Shown here: piece after piece, positions 9,898 through 18,366 of the stretch | How the letters are laid out: each line of letters begins with the position of its first letter | Numbering within the stretch: position 1 is the stretch's first letter | From: CALKJU01 sp035326425 | GTDB taxonomy: Bacteria > Pseudomonadota > Alphaproteobacteria > Geminicoccales > Geminicoccaceae | Direction: 5' to 3' | Assembly (NCBI GenBank): GCA_035326425.1 | Contig: DAOLFG010000005.1 | Location: 1 to 64,000, forward strand | Length of the DNA: 64,000 bases | Notes under the pieces: model-generated | The model's database searches: none | Told to the model about the DNA's origin: nothing | Seen by the model: the letters and a program-made list of their open reading frames with translations, nothing else | Position numbers and translations under genes: made by a program

Positions 9898-11958
9898 ATG
9901 CCGGCGCCGGGCAGGCTGCTCGCCCGCGCGGCGCGGCTGCTGGTGGCCCTGGCGGTCGCCTCGCTCGTCATCCTGGCCGAGCTGAGGCTGTCGCAGGGGC
10001 CGGTGCTCGGCAGGCTGGAGCTGCAGACCCTCGACTGGCGGTTCAGGCTACGCGGACCGGCGCCCCCCGCCGAGGAGGTGGTGCTCGTCGTCATCGACGA
10101 CCGCACGGTGGCCGAGCTCGGACGGTGGCCGGCGCCGCGCGGCGTCATCGCCGAGGCGGTCGACAGGATCCGCGCCGCCGGTGCGGCGGTAATCGCCGTC
10201 GACCTGCTGCTGAGCGAGCCGGCGCGCAACCTGCCGGAGGAGCTGACGGCCGCGCTCGACAAGGCGCTGGCGGCGCTGCCGGCCGACAGCAGCGCGCGCC
10301 GCGAGCTCGCCGAGGCGGCACTCGGCGCCGATCCCGACCAGACGCTGGCGTCGAGCCTGCGCGAGGCCGGCTCGGTGGCGATGGCCTACGCCTTCGTGTT
10401 CGCGCCCGGCGAGAACAATGTCGACGGCGTGCCGGCCGAGGTCCGGGCGACCGCCTATCCGGTCTACACCCAGGCGGCGGGTGCCGTGTCTCCCGAGGTC
10501 GACGAGGTCCGGGGCCTGATCGTGCCGGCGCCGGCGCTGCGCGAGGCGGCCGGGACGCTGGGCCACGTGACCGTGCTGGTCGACCAGGACGGAGCGGTGC
10601 GCTACGAGCGGCCGGTCTTTCCGTTCGCCGGCGAGCTGTTCCCGTCGCTGTCGGTGGAGGCGGTCCGCCTCTACGACCGGCTGCCGCGCGAGCGCGTGGT
10701 CGTGCGCCTGGGCGAGGGGCTGGAGATCGGCTCCCGCCGGCTGCGCACCGACGCCGGGATGCGCCACTACGTCAACTATTACGGCCCGACCGGCACCCTG
10801 CCGACCTATCCCCTGGCCGACCTGCTCGACGGCAGCATCGACGTCGGCGTGCTGCGCGGCAGGATCGTGCTCCTGGGGGCGACGGCGGCGGGGGCCGGCG
10901 ACCGCTTCGTGACGCCCTTCGCCGAGCGGCTGCCGGGCGTCGAATATCTCGCGACCGCCGTGGCCAACATGCTGGACGGCCGCTCGCTGCTGCGGGACTC
11001 CCGCACCGCGGCGGTGACGGTGCTGGCCATCGTGCTGATGACGCTGCTCGGGGCCATGCTGGCGGGCCGCCGCTCCTACAGTTGGTCGCTGGCCGTCACC
11101 CTCGGCCTGCTGGCCGGCTGGTGGGGGCTGGCCCAGCTCGCCTTCGTCGAGCGGCACTGGTGGCTCGGCATCGTCACGCCTTCGCTGGCGCTGCTGCTGG
11201 CGGCCGGCACCGTCGAGGGCATCCGCGTCGGTGCCGAGCAGCGGCGAAGGCGGCGCCTGGAACGGCAGCGCGCCAATCTCGGCCGCTATTTTCCGCCGAC
11301 GGTGGTCGAGCGGCTGGCCTCGGCCGACCGGCCGTCCGAGCTCGAGCGCACCCAGCCGGCGGCGGTGATGTTCGTCGACATCGTGGGCTTCACGCGCATC
11401 AGCGAGCCGATGTCGCCGGGCGACGCGATGGCGCTGCTGCGCGAGTTCCACACCCGCGTCGAGCGGGCGGTGTTCGCGCATGGCGGCATGGTCGACAAGT
11501 TCATGGGCGACGGGGCGCTGGCCTGCTTCGGCGTGCCCGATCCCGGCCCCGGTGCCGCCGCCGACGCGCTGCGCGCCGCCAGGGCGCTGCTCACCGATCT
11601 CGCCGGCTGGAACATCGAGCGCTCGTTCCGCGGCGAGCCGCCGGTGCGCGCCGGCATCGGCATCCACCACGGCGACGTGCTGATGGGCGATATCGGCGGC
11701 CGCCGGCAGTTCCAGTTCACGGTCATCGGCGACACGGTCAACGTCGCCAGCCGGCTGGAATCCATGACCCGCCAGCATGCCGCCGACCTGGTGGTCTCGG
11801 AATCGGTGGTCGACGAGGCGCGCCGGGGTGCCGGCGGCGATCCGGATGTGCTGGCCGGGCTCGAGCCGCTGGCCGAGCTGCCGGTGCGCGGCCGGGAGGG
11901 GACGATCCGGGCCTGGCGGCTGCCCTATGGCAGGCTGCCGGAGGCGGAACGGACATAG
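9898..11958 (+). CDS. CHASE2-domain adenylate cyclase
   Basis: Membrane-bound class III nucleotidyl cyclase of 686 residues. An N-terminal transmembrane segment (about 10-32) is followed by a periplasmic CHASE2 sensor domain (about 40-345, with VVLVVIDDRTVAELGRWP), then about three transmembrane segments (roughly 365-440) and the cytoplasmic catalytic domain (about 485-670). Metal-binding Asp494 (FVDIVGFT) and Asp538 (MGDG), adenine-recognising Lys534 and Asp612, and transition-state residues Asn615 and Arg619 (VNVASR) are all present. It should therefore be active and make cAMP. It is probably translated together with the FecR-domain gene just upstream; the signal sensed is unknown. Confidence 0.93.
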   Translation: MPAPGRLLARAARLLVALAVASLVILAELRLSQGPVLGRLELQTLDWRFRLRGPAPPAEEVVLVVIDDRTVAELGRWPAPRGVIAEAVDRIRAAGAAVIAVDLLLSEPARNLPEELTAALDKALAALPADSSARRELAEAALGADPDQTLASSLREAGSVAMAYAFVFAPGENNVDGVPAEVRATAYPVYTQAAGAVSPEVDEVRGLIVPAPALREAAGTLGHVTVLVDQDGAVRYERPVFPFAGELFPSLSVEAVRLYDRLPRERVVVRLGEGLEIGSRRLRTDAGMRHYVNYYGPTGTLPTYPLADLLDGSIDVGVLRGRIVLLGATAAGAGDRFVTPFAERLPGVEYLATAVANMLDGRSLLRDSRTAAVTVLAIVLMTLLGAMLAGRRSYSWSLAVTLGLLAGWWGLAQLAFVERHWWLGIVTPSLALLLAAGTVEGIRVGAEQRRRRRLERQRANLGRYFPPTVVERLASADRPSELERTQPAAVMFVDIVGFTRISEPMSPGDAMALLREFHTRVERAVFAHGGMVDKFMGDGALACFGVPDPGPGAAADALRAARALLTDLAGWNIERSFRGEPPVRAGIGIHHGDVLMGDIGGRRQFQFTVIGDTVNVASRLESMTRQHAADLVVSESVVDEARRGAGGDPDVLAGLEPLAELPVRGREGTIRAWRLPYGRLPEAERT

Positions 11959-12157
11959 CCGGGCCCGTGCGACGCGGATGCCGATCGGGATGGCGCTGGG
12001 GCATTCCACCATGGGATCCTGCTCGGCCTGGTCCCGGAGGTGTCCGAGGACGACCTCCTGCAGCGGGCGAGGCGCGAGGCCCCGTGTCTTCCTTCGAGCG
12101 CGACCCGACAATTCACTTGCGCCTCGACAAGTTGACCAGTACGGAGAAAGCGATGTC

Positions 12158-12209
12158 ATCGCAATATCGAGCTTCTTCTACTCGGATATATGAAGCTTCG
12201 GTTTGCGAT
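12158..12209. repeat. Imperfect inverted repeat in AT-rich gap before gph
   Basis: The gap 11959-12254 holds no convincing gene. Its second half is markedly more AT-rich than its surroundings. There, 12158-12175 (starting ATCGCAA and ending GCTTC) pairs imperfectly with 12192-12209 (GAAGC to TTGCGAT) around a 16-nt loop. No T-run follows it in either direction. It could be a regulatory stem, a regulator site, or the edge of transferred DNA. Confidence 0.4.
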
Positions 12210-12254
12210 ATATTAGCATGATAGAAGAATTCATGGGGGCGGGGACCAACGGCG

Positions 12255-12953
12255 ATGCAGGAAACATCGCGCGTAAGAGCCATTGTCTTCGACTTGGATG
12301 GAACACTGGTCGACAGCGCGCCAGACTTGCTGGCTGCAGTCAACAGATTGCTCGCTGCGCTGGGACGCAGCAGGCTCGACCTCGTCGCGGTCAAGGGCAT
12401 GATCGGGGATGGCGTCCGTCGGCTGGTCGAGCGCGCGCTCGCCGCTACAGGTGGGGTTCCGCCCGGCCGCGCTCTCGATGACGCCGTCGAGCAGTTCTAC
12501 GCATTCTACATGCAGGCACCCTCGGTCCTGACCCGGGCCTATCCGGGGGTCCCGAACGCGCTGGAAGAACTGCATCGCCGCGGCATTGTGCTCGGCGTGT
12601 GCACCAACAAGCCGGCGCAGGCGGCGCAAGCCATTCTGCAGGAGCTCGGGCTCTCCCGGTTTCTATCCGGATTGAGCGGCGGCGACAGCGCCGGCGTGCG
12701 GAAACCCGATCCCGGCCATGTGCTCGATGCCGTCGCGCGGATCAACGGCGAGGCAGCCACCACCGTCATGGTCGGGGACAACGAGCACGACATTCACGCG
12801 GGGAAGGCAGCCGGGCTGCTCATGACCATCGCCGTGACCCACGGCTATGCCCACGTGCCGCACGAACAGCTCGGCGCGGATAGGCTGATCGACGGATTCG
12901 ACGAGCTGGTACCGGTCCTGGAGGAGGCGGGCTTGCTTCGGCGAATTTTGTAG
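12255..12953 (+). CDS. gph: Phosphoglycolate phosphatase (HAD family)
   Basis: HAD-superfamily phosphatase of 232 residues, the length of Gph. The nucleophile/acid pair is in FDLDGTLVDSAPDLL (Asp at about 12 and 14), motif II in CTNKP, and motifs III/IV in KPDP and MVGDNEHDI. The cap domain is the small helical type typical of phosphoglycolate phosphatases, which clear 2-phosphoglycolate. HAD substrate calls are uncertain, so another small phosphoester is possible. Base composition is lower in GC than neighbouring genes. A GGGGGCGGGG stretch about 10 bp upstream may act as the ribosome site. Confidence 0.87.
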   Translation: MQETSRVRAIVFDLDGTLVDSAPDLLAAVNRLLAALGRSRLDLVAVKGMIGDGVRRLVERALAATGGVPPGRALDDAVEQFYAFYMQAPSVLTRAYPGVPNALEELHRRGIVLGVCTNKPAQAAQAILQELGLSRFLSGLSGGDSAGVRKPDPGHVLDAVARINGEAATTVMVGDNEHDIHAGKAAGLLMTIAVTHGYAHVPHEQLGADRLIDGFDELVPVLEEAGLLRRIL

Positions 12954-12990
12954 CGATCAAATCGCTTCGATCCCGGGAAGGGGGGCTGGC

Positions 12991-13165
12991 ATGAAGAGAT
13001 CATGGGCCGACAAGGGCGCCAGAAGGCTTCCGGGGGCTGTGGCGGGCGCCGTGCTCGCCCTGCTGCCGATGACAGGGCCCAGGCGCAGAACGAACGCCCT
13101 GGCCTGAAGGTCGGCGTTGCGGGCCTGCCCCCGATCCGGACGCGGCCTGGAAAGCGGCGATCATT
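12991..13165 (+). pseudogene. Remnant of an ABC transporter substrate-binding protein gene
   Basis: An ATG at 12991 with a GAAGGGGGG box opens a reading frame with a signal-peptide-like start (MKRSWADKG, then a hydrophobic run through about residue 27), but it stops at 13107 after 38 codons. Moving to the other frame near 13075 restores a typical mature N-terminus, AQAQNERPGLKVGVAGLPP, of the kind seen in peptide/opine-type solute-binding proteins. After about 13160 the similarity ends. This looks like the first 50 or so codons of a binding-protein gene with a frameshift and a large deletion. The call rests on pattern recognition only. Confidence 0.5.
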
Positions 13166-13194
13166 GCCGGCCACCAATCGCCTCAGGAAAGACC

Positions 13195-14634
13195 ATGACC
13201 GCAGGGAGCGTCCTAGTCGTCACCTTCGACGGGCTGCGCAGGGATCGGGTAACGCAGGAGCTGATGCCCAACCTGTTCCGGTTCATGGCCGAGGGGACCA
13301 ATTTCATCAACAGCCGCAGCGTGTTTCCCAGCGAGACGAGGGTGGCGATCTCCTCGTTGGTGACGGGATGTCCGCCTGCTGCGCACGGGCTGGTCGCCAA
13401 TGCCTTCATGCACCGTGCCGTGGTGCCGGACGGGCCGTTCCAGACCGCCAGGCAGGAGCATCTGCGGTTGGCCGGCGAGGCGAACCTGCTGCTCGACCGC
13501 CCCTCGCTCGGGCGTCGCCTCGCTGCGGCGGGCCGGCAGCTCGCCGTGGTGAGCACGGCGACGCCGGGCGCCAGCTGGATGATGCATTCGGATGCCGGCT
13601 CGCTCGGGCAGACCATGTTCTCGACCAACGGGCCCGGCTCCAGCGTGTCGCCGCAGAGCGCTTCCGACATCATCGACCGGCTGGGGCCCGTTCCGGATGC
13701 GGGCGTTCCCGATACCGCGCGCATCGACTATGCGGCGACCGTGCTGATCGACCATGTCTATCCGGCACTGGATCCGGACGTCGGCATCATCTGGTTCTGC
13801 GATCCCGACAAGACCACCCATCGGTTCGGGCTGTTGTCGCGAGAGGCGGAGCAGGTCCAACGCGCGACCGATCGCGTCTTCGGCAGAATCCTGGAGTGGT
13901 GGCGAAAAGGCGGGAGCGGTCGGCCCGAGAACATCATCGCCATGTCCGATCACGGGCAGATCACCGGCCGCCGGGACGTGGCACTGACCGGCGGCCATCG
14001 GCCGGACCTCGGCGGCACCTTGGTGCCCGGATACGTATCGAGCCTCTATCTGGACAGCCCTGGCCTCGACACCCTGGCCCTGGCCTCGGCCAAGCTCATG
14101 GCCGAGCCCTGGTGCGGCCTCGTCTTCACCAAGGGCGGCAACGGCATCGAGGGATCGGTGGAGGGCACCTTCGATCTGGCAGCCGTTCACGGCGACCACG
14201 AACGGGCGGGCGATCTCGTCTTCACCCTGGCGTCGACGGACCCTTGCGAAGGCGATCCCTTGGGCAGCTGCCTGTTCTCCGGCGGGATCAGGCCCGGCGG
14301 TGGCATGCACGGCGGGCTGCAGCGCGGCGAGCTGTCGACGGTGCTCAGCGGCTGCGGCCCGGCATTCAAGGAGAGCACCGTCAGCGAGATGCCGTGCTGG
14401 CTCCCCGACATAGCGCCGACCATCATGCGGGCTCTCGGCCTTCCCTGCGGGGACATGGTCGGCTGCGCCCTGGTCGAGGGCCTCGTCGGGGCGGGACCTT
14501 CGGCGGCCGCCCTCGACAGCCGTCGTCTGGACGTGTCCGTCGGCGGGCGCCGGCAGATCCTCGATCAATGGGTCCGCGACGGCGTCGCCATCACCCGGCA
14601 CGGCTGGTCCGGTGCCGGCGAATACGCCGCATGA
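13195..14634 (+). CDS. Alkaline phosphatase-superfamily phosphodiesterase/nucleotide pyrophosphatase
   Basis: Hydrolase of 479 residues in the type I phosphodiesterase/nucleotide pyrophosphatase group of the alkaline phosphatase superfamily. Metal-binding Asp is in VTFDGLRRD near the N-terminus, and the nucleophile region is NSRSVFPSETR (about 38-48). Further metal ligands are in the DPDKTTHRFG stretch (two zinc sites) and in SDHGQ. No signal peptide is visible, so it is probably cytoplasmic. The ATG at 13195 has an AGGAAAG box. It is flanked by decayed transporter pieces and may once have processed the imported phosphoester; the substrate is unknown. Confidence 0.85.
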   Translation: MTAGSVLVVTFDGLRRDRVTQELMPNLFRFMAEGTNFINSRSVFPSETRVAISSLVTGCPPAAHGLVANAFMHRAVVPDGPFQTARQEHLRLAGEANLLLDRPSLGRRLAAAGRQLAVVSTATPGASWMMHSDAGSLGQTMFSTNGPGSSVSPQSASDIIDRLGPVPDAGVPDTARIDYAATVLIDHVYPALDPDVGIIWFCDPDKTTHRFGLLSREAEQVQRATDRVFGRILEWWRKGGSGRPENIIAMSDHGQITGRRDVALTGGHRPDLGGTLVPGYVSSLYLDSPGLDTLALASAKLMAEPWCGLVFTKGGNGIEGSVEGTFDLAAVHGDHERAGDLVFTLASTDPCEGDPLGSCLFSGGIRPGGGMHGGLQRGELSTVLSGCGPAFKESTVSEMPCWLPDIAPTIMRALGLPCGDMVGCALVEGLVGAGPSAAALDSRRLDVSVGGRRQILDQWVRDGVAITRHGWSGAGEYAA

Positions 14635-14750
14635 ACGCCTATCTCGTCCTTTCCAAGCTGGCCGTTCCTCATCATCGCCCTGGCCGACGCACATCTGTCT
14701 CGGGCATATCCTGGAACATCAGACTCGTGTTGCCGAAGGTGGTAGCTCCA
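14631..14750 (+). pseudogene. Possible remnant of an ABC permease gene
   Basis: An ATG overlapping the phosphodiesterase stop (ATGA at 14631) begins MNAYLVLSKLA, which resembles the start of peptide-type ABC permeases. The frame then becomes arginine-rich and non-membrane-like. In the shifted frame the next residues would be hydrophobic (FLIIALAD) before a stop near 14750. A coupled start that leads into a broken hydrophobic protein suggests the first codons of a deleted transporter gene. Evidence is thin and rests on position and the short N-terminus. Confidence 0.35.
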
Positions 14751-14763
14751 TTCGACAATCGCC

Positions 14764-15924
14764 TCAGCCGATCACCGCCGCATCGAGCTCGTTCTTCTCG
14801 ATGAAGTCCCAGTCGTAGCTGACGCCGAGTCCCGGCCCCTTCGGCACCTCGAAGCAGCCGTCCTTCCCCACATCCTCGGGCTCGTCGGAATAGCCGCAGG
14901 TGTAGATTGGCGGCTTGGGGTTGCCGATCTTCGGGGCGCACAGCGCCAGCTCGTAGAAGTTGGTGTTGCGCAGCGCCGACATGCAGTGGCGATGGGCGGG
15001 GCCGGCGCCATGCATCTCACAGTCGAGGCCGAAGGATTCGGCCAGATGCGCAATCTTCATGACGCCGGTGATGCCCATGTCGAGCGTCGGGTTGGCGCGG
15101 ACATAGTCGGTGGCCTCGGACGCGATGGTGTCGGCCTTCGCCTCGAGGCCGCGCACATGCTCGCCCATCAGCAGGGGCGTCTTCAGCAGCTGGCGCAGCT
15201 TGCGGTGGGCGTGGCAGGAATAGCCGCCGTCGCGGTAGGGGTCCTCGTACCAGAAGAAATTCGCCTCGTCGCAGGCCCTGCCGACATAGAGCGCATCGCC
15301 GAAGCTCTTCAGCTCGCAGGCCGGATCGAGCATCAGATCCATGCGGTCGCCGACCTTCGAGGCCACATGCAGCACGTTGGCCGCCTCCTCCCGGCGGTTG
15401 CCGTCCGACCAGCCATGGATCTTGAAGGCGCGGAAACCCAGGCCGTAGCAATATTCGGCATAGTCGGCGAAGGCCTCCTTGCTGGAAAGGCCGCCGTTGC
15501 GGTCGCCGTGGAAGGTGCTGGCATAGGTCGGCAGCCGCTCGCGAAAGCCGCCGATCAGCCTGGAGATCGGCACGCCGTAGCGCTTGCCGGCGAGATCCCA
15601 CAAGGCGATGTCGAGGTCGGAGTAGCCGAAGGCCCAGAGCTTGCGCTGCACGCGCTTGCAGTCGTCATACATCTTCTCGCGGCTGTCGGCGTCGCGGCCG
15701 ATCAGCATCCTGGCGAGGACCTGGGCCTGGGCCACGTTCGCGGCGTCGTAGTTGACGTTGACCCATTCGCCGACGCAGCCCTCGCTGTCGGTGATCCTCA
15801 CCACGAAGCCCTTGCGCTCCAGCTTGGCGCCAGGCGTGTAGACGGCGTTCATGCTGTAATCGATCGACAGGCCCTCGACGGTGTAGGCGAAGGTGCGAAT
15901 CTCGATGCGGCGGATGACGGGCAT
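14764..15924 (-). CDS. Mandelate racemase/enolase-superfamily dehydratase
   Basis: Enolase-superfamily enzyme of 386 residues that probably removes water from a sugar acid after abstracting the proton next to the carboxylate. The N-terminal capping domain (about 1-130) is followed by the TIM barrel. A Lys-x-His pair occurs in RAFKIHGW (about 190-197), the metal ligands are Asp in MLDPA, Glu in WYEDPY and Glu in MGEHV, and a late His lies in EMHGAG. The start at 15924 matches the family N-terminus (MPVIRRIEIRTF). It is the last gene of a GST, SMP-30 and dehydratase unit. The exact substrate is not predictable. Confidence 0.88.
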   Translation of the reverse strand: MPVIRRIEIRTFAYTVEGLSIDYSMNAVYTPGAKLERKGFVVRITDSEGCVGEWVNVNYDAANVAQAQVLARMLIGRDADSREKMYDDCKRVQRKLWAFGYSDLDIALWDLAGKRYGVPISRLIGGFRERLPTYASTFHGDRNGGLSSKEAFADYAEYCYGLGFRAFKIHGWSDGNRREEAANVLHVASKVGDRMDLMLDPACELKSFGDALYVGRACDEANFFWYEDPYRDGGYSCHAHRKLRQLLKTPLLMGEHVRGLEAKADTIASEATDYVRANPTLDMGITGVMKIAHLAESFGLDCEMHGAGPAHRHCMSALRNTNFYELALCAPKIGNPKPPIYTCGYSDEPEDVGKDGCFEVPKGPGLGVSYDWDFIEKNELDAAVIG

Positions 15925-15968
15925 GGGCTTCTCGCTGGTGGGTCTCACGAGGATGCGGCGGCCGGGCC

Positions 15969-16835
15969 TCAGCCCGCAAACCGCCAGGTCGGCAGGCCCT
16001 TCACACCGGGGACTCGCAAGGCGAACAGCCCGCCGGCCTGCGGCTGCTTCGGGTCGTCGGCCACGATCGAGGTGACGTAGAGCGTGTCCAACTCCCGGCC
16101 GCCGAACGCGATCTTGGTCGGCTTCTCGACCGGCATCGGGATCACCCTGTCGACCTCGCCCCCTGGCGTGTAGCGCACCAGCTCCCAGCCGCCGACCCCC
16201 GCCATCCAATAGCAGCCATCCGCATCGACGGTACCGCCGTCCGGACGGCCCGGACGACCGTGAGTGTCGACGAAGACGCGTCGCGGGCCGACGGCACCGC
16301 TGTCGGCGTCGTAGTCGCAGGACCAGATGGTGCGCCGGCTCGCCTCGGTGTCGGCGAAATAGAAGGTGCGGCCGTCGGGGCTGAAGGCCATGCCGTTGCT
16401 GATGACCATGTCGCCCCACAACCTGTCCCAGCGCCGGTCCGGCCAGAGCCGATAGATGGCGGCCACGGGCTCACGTGGGCCCATCGGCATCGTGCCGGCG
16501 ATCAGCCGGCCAGCCGGATCGACCGTGCCGTCGTTGAAACGGTTGTCGGGCAGATGTGCCTCGGGGTCGGCGATGGGCTCCAATTGCCCGGTCGCGGTAT
16601 CGAAGAAGGCAAAGCCGTCCTGCATCGCCACCACGTGGCCGCTCTGCTCGCGAGGGGCGAAGCAACCGATGCGCCCGGGCAGCGTCCATAGGGTGTTGGT
16701 TGCGGTGGCGGGATCGAAGCGGTTCAGTGTGCACGATTGGATATCGACCCACCACAGCGCCTGGTCGCGGTCGTCCCATACCGCACCCTCGCCGACCCTG
16801 GCCTTGATATCGAGAACGCAGTCGACATCGACCAT
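15969..16835 (-). CDS. SMP-30/gluconolactonase family lactonase
   Basis: Six-bladed beta-propeller lactonase of 288 residues that hydrolyses sugar lactones to the open acid. Metal-binding positions typical of SMP-30/regucalcin are visible: Glu in VGEGAVWD near residue 16, Asn in ISNGMAFSPDG (about 145-155), and Asp in GRPDGGTVDADG (about 197-208). It sits 44 bp upstream of the dehydratase on the same strand. Lactonase followed by acid-sugar dehydratase is the usual order of a non-phosphorylative sugar oxidation route. Confidence 0.9.
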   Translation of the reverse strand: MVDVDCVLDIKARVGEGAVWDDRDQALWWVDIQSCTLNRFDPATATNTLWTLPGRIGCFAPREQSGHVVAMQDGFAFFDTATGQLEPIADPEAHLPDNRFNDGTVDPAGRLIAGTMPMGPREPVAAIYRLWPDRRWDRLWGDMVISNGMAFSPDGRTFYFADTEASRRTIWSCDYDADSGAVGPRRVFVDTHGRPGRPDGGTVDADGCYWMAGVGGWELVRYTPGGEVDRVIPMPVEKPTKIAFGGRELDTLYVTSIVADDPKQPQAGGLFALRVPGVKGLPTWRFAG

Positions 16836-16868
16836 CGCCGCCCCTCCCCTGGCAGGGGCGGTCTAGGA

Positions 16869-17582
16869 TCATGCCCGCGCGCTGTCGAGCGTCTCGGGGA
16901 ACAGCCGCTCGCGCATGCGCCGCTCGTAGGACAGCAGGTTGGGGCGGCCCTGGATGGCCCGGCGGTCGGCGCCGTCGAAGGCCTCGCACAGCAGGCCATG
17001 GACGAAGCCGAAGGCCGTGCAGTCGGCGCTCGCCGGACGGTCGCCGAACAGGAAGGGCTGGTCGCCCAGGATGTCGGACAATGCGGCGATGTCGGCGGCA
17101 GCGATGGCGCCGATCTCCTCGGGAGCATGGCTGCCGATGCCGTGGCCGAGGATCCTGGCGTGCTGGTGTTCGCGAATGGCATCGGCGACGTCATCGGGCA
17201 GGGAGCCCAACATGCGGCTCCGTACGGTCGGCCAGTTCCCGGGCGCGATCCAGCGATTGTAGAGGGAAGCGAAGTAGAGCCGATCCTCGAGCATGGTCCC
17301 GATCGCCCTGCCGATGCCGCGCTGGGCCGGCGTCAGCCAGTCGTCGGGGTCGACGCCGCGGCTCTGCCGCAGATGCTCGATGATGAAGGCGGAATCGGCG
17401 ATCCGCCGGCCGTCCTCGTCCTCGATGAAGGGTGCCTTGCCCTTGGGCGACACCGACGGGTCGAAGACCACCTGGACGCGATAGGCGAGGCCGGTGAGCC
17501 TGAGCCAGGACTCCAGCTTCACGCAGAACGGGCTGACGTTGATGAGGCCGAAACTCGGCGCGAACTGGTGGAGCGTGATCAT
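16869..17582 (-). CDS. Glutathione S-transferase family protein
   Basis: Protein of 237 residues with an N-terminal thioredoxin-like GST domain (about 1-80, with SPFCVKLESWLRL at the active-site helix and ADSAFIIEHL at the glutathione-binding end) and a helical C-terminal domain. It is the first gene of a minus-strand unit leading to the lactonase and dehydratase. It diverges from a WYL regulator across an 85-bp gap with a perfect dyad. Its link to the sugar-acid genes may be regulatory rather than chemical. The start at 17582 aligns with the family N-terminus (MITLHQFAPS). Confidence 0.85.
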   Translation of the reverse strand: MITLHQFAPSFGLINVSPFCVKLESWLRLTGLAYRVQVVFDPSVSPKGKAPFIEDEDGRRIADSAFIIEHLRQSRGVDPDDWLTPAQRGIGRAIGTMLEDRLYFASLYNRWIAPGNWPTVRSRMLGSLPDDVADAIREHQHARILGHGIGSHAPEEIGAIAAADIAALSDILGDQPFLFGDRPASADCTAFGFVHGLLCEAFDGADRRAIQGRPNLLSYERRMRERLFPETLDSARA

Positions 17583-17622
17583 GGCTGCCCTTCCTGTTGA
17601 CGTCGCTGCGATAGCGGGGCTC

Positions 17623-17644
17623 TGCTGACAGCAGCTTGTCAGCA
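17623..17644. promoter_or_regulatory. Perfect dyad between GST and WYL genes
   Basis: TGCTGACA (17623-17630), six bases, TGTCAGCA (17637-17644) form a perfect 8-bp inverted repeat in the short divergent region. Its place, just ahead of the WYL regulator start and upstream of the GST start, fits an operator bound by the regulator to control both sides. No unambiguous -35/-10 pair was found around it. Confidence 0.6.
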
Positions 17645-17667
17645 GCACCATTGGAGGATCACCGGCG

Positions 17668-18366
17668 TTGACGCGACGTGCCGACCGCCTGTTCCAGCTC
17701 ATCCAGGTGCTGCGCCGGCAACGCGGCCGTGCCGTCACCGCCCGGGCCATCGCAGCCGAGCTCGAGGTGTCGGTGCGCACGATCTACCGCGACGTCGGCG
17801 ACCTGCAGGCGCAGCGCGTGCCGATCGAGGGCGAGGCCGGTGTCGGCTATCTGCTGCGCGAGGGCTTCGACCTGCCGCCATTGATGTTCACCGAGGACGA
17901 GATCGATGCGCTGGTCGTGGGTGCCCGCATCGTGCAGAGCTGGGCCGACCCGGGGCTGGCGGCGGCCGCCGGCGATGTGCTGGCCAAGGTCGAGGCCGTG
18001 CTGCCGGCGGCGCTGCGGCCACGCGTGCGCAGCCTGGGCCTGCTGTCGCCGCCGAGCGGACGGCGGCCAGAGGTGGCCATCGACATGGCGGCCCTCCGTC
18101 GCGCCGTGCGCGAGCAGCGCAAGGTCACGGTGGACTATGTGAGCGAGGCCGGCGACCAGACCAGCCGGACGCTGTGGCCGATGGCGCTGGCCTTCTTCCC
18201 GCCGGTCTGGCTGCTGCTCGGCTGGTGCGAGCTGCGGCAGGACTTCCGTTCGTTCCGTGTCGACCGCATCCATGCGATCATGTTCGACGACCAGCGCTAC
18301 CCGCCGACGCCGGGGCGCAGGCTGGTCGACTATCTGGCGAGACAGGGAGTGGAGGCGCCGCCATGA
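17668..18366 (+). CDS. YafY-type helix-turn-helix/WYL-domain regulator
   Basis: Transcription factor of 232 residues. The N-terminal helix-turn-helix (about 1-60: RADRLFQLIQVLRR, then ELEVSVRTIYRDVGDLQ) is of the DeoR/YafY type. The C-terminal WYL domain (about 135-215, including VTVDYVSEAG and LLLGWCELRQDFRSFRVDRI) is thought to bind a small ligand or nucleic acid. The TTG start at 17668 is preceded by GGAGG about ten bases upstream. It overlaps the following HIT gene (ATGA) and faces the GST gene across a dyad, so it probably regulates that operon and itself. Confidence 0.9.
   Translation: MTRRADRLFQLIQVLRRQRGRAVTARAIAAELEVSVRTIYRDVGDLQAQRVPIEGEAGVGYLLREGFDLPPLMFTEDEIDALVVGARIVQSWADPGLAAAAGDVLAKVEAVLPAALRPRVRSLGLLSPPSGRRPEVAIDMAALRRAVREQRKVTVDYVSEAGDQTSRTLWPMALAFFPPVWLLLGWCELRQDFRSFRVDRIHAIMFDDQRYPPTPGRRLVDYLARQGVEAPP

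Noticed and set aside
10048..12159. 703-codon minus-strand frame
   Set aside because: It is antisense to the CHASE2 cyclase and lacks motifs, a signal sequence or a ribosome site.
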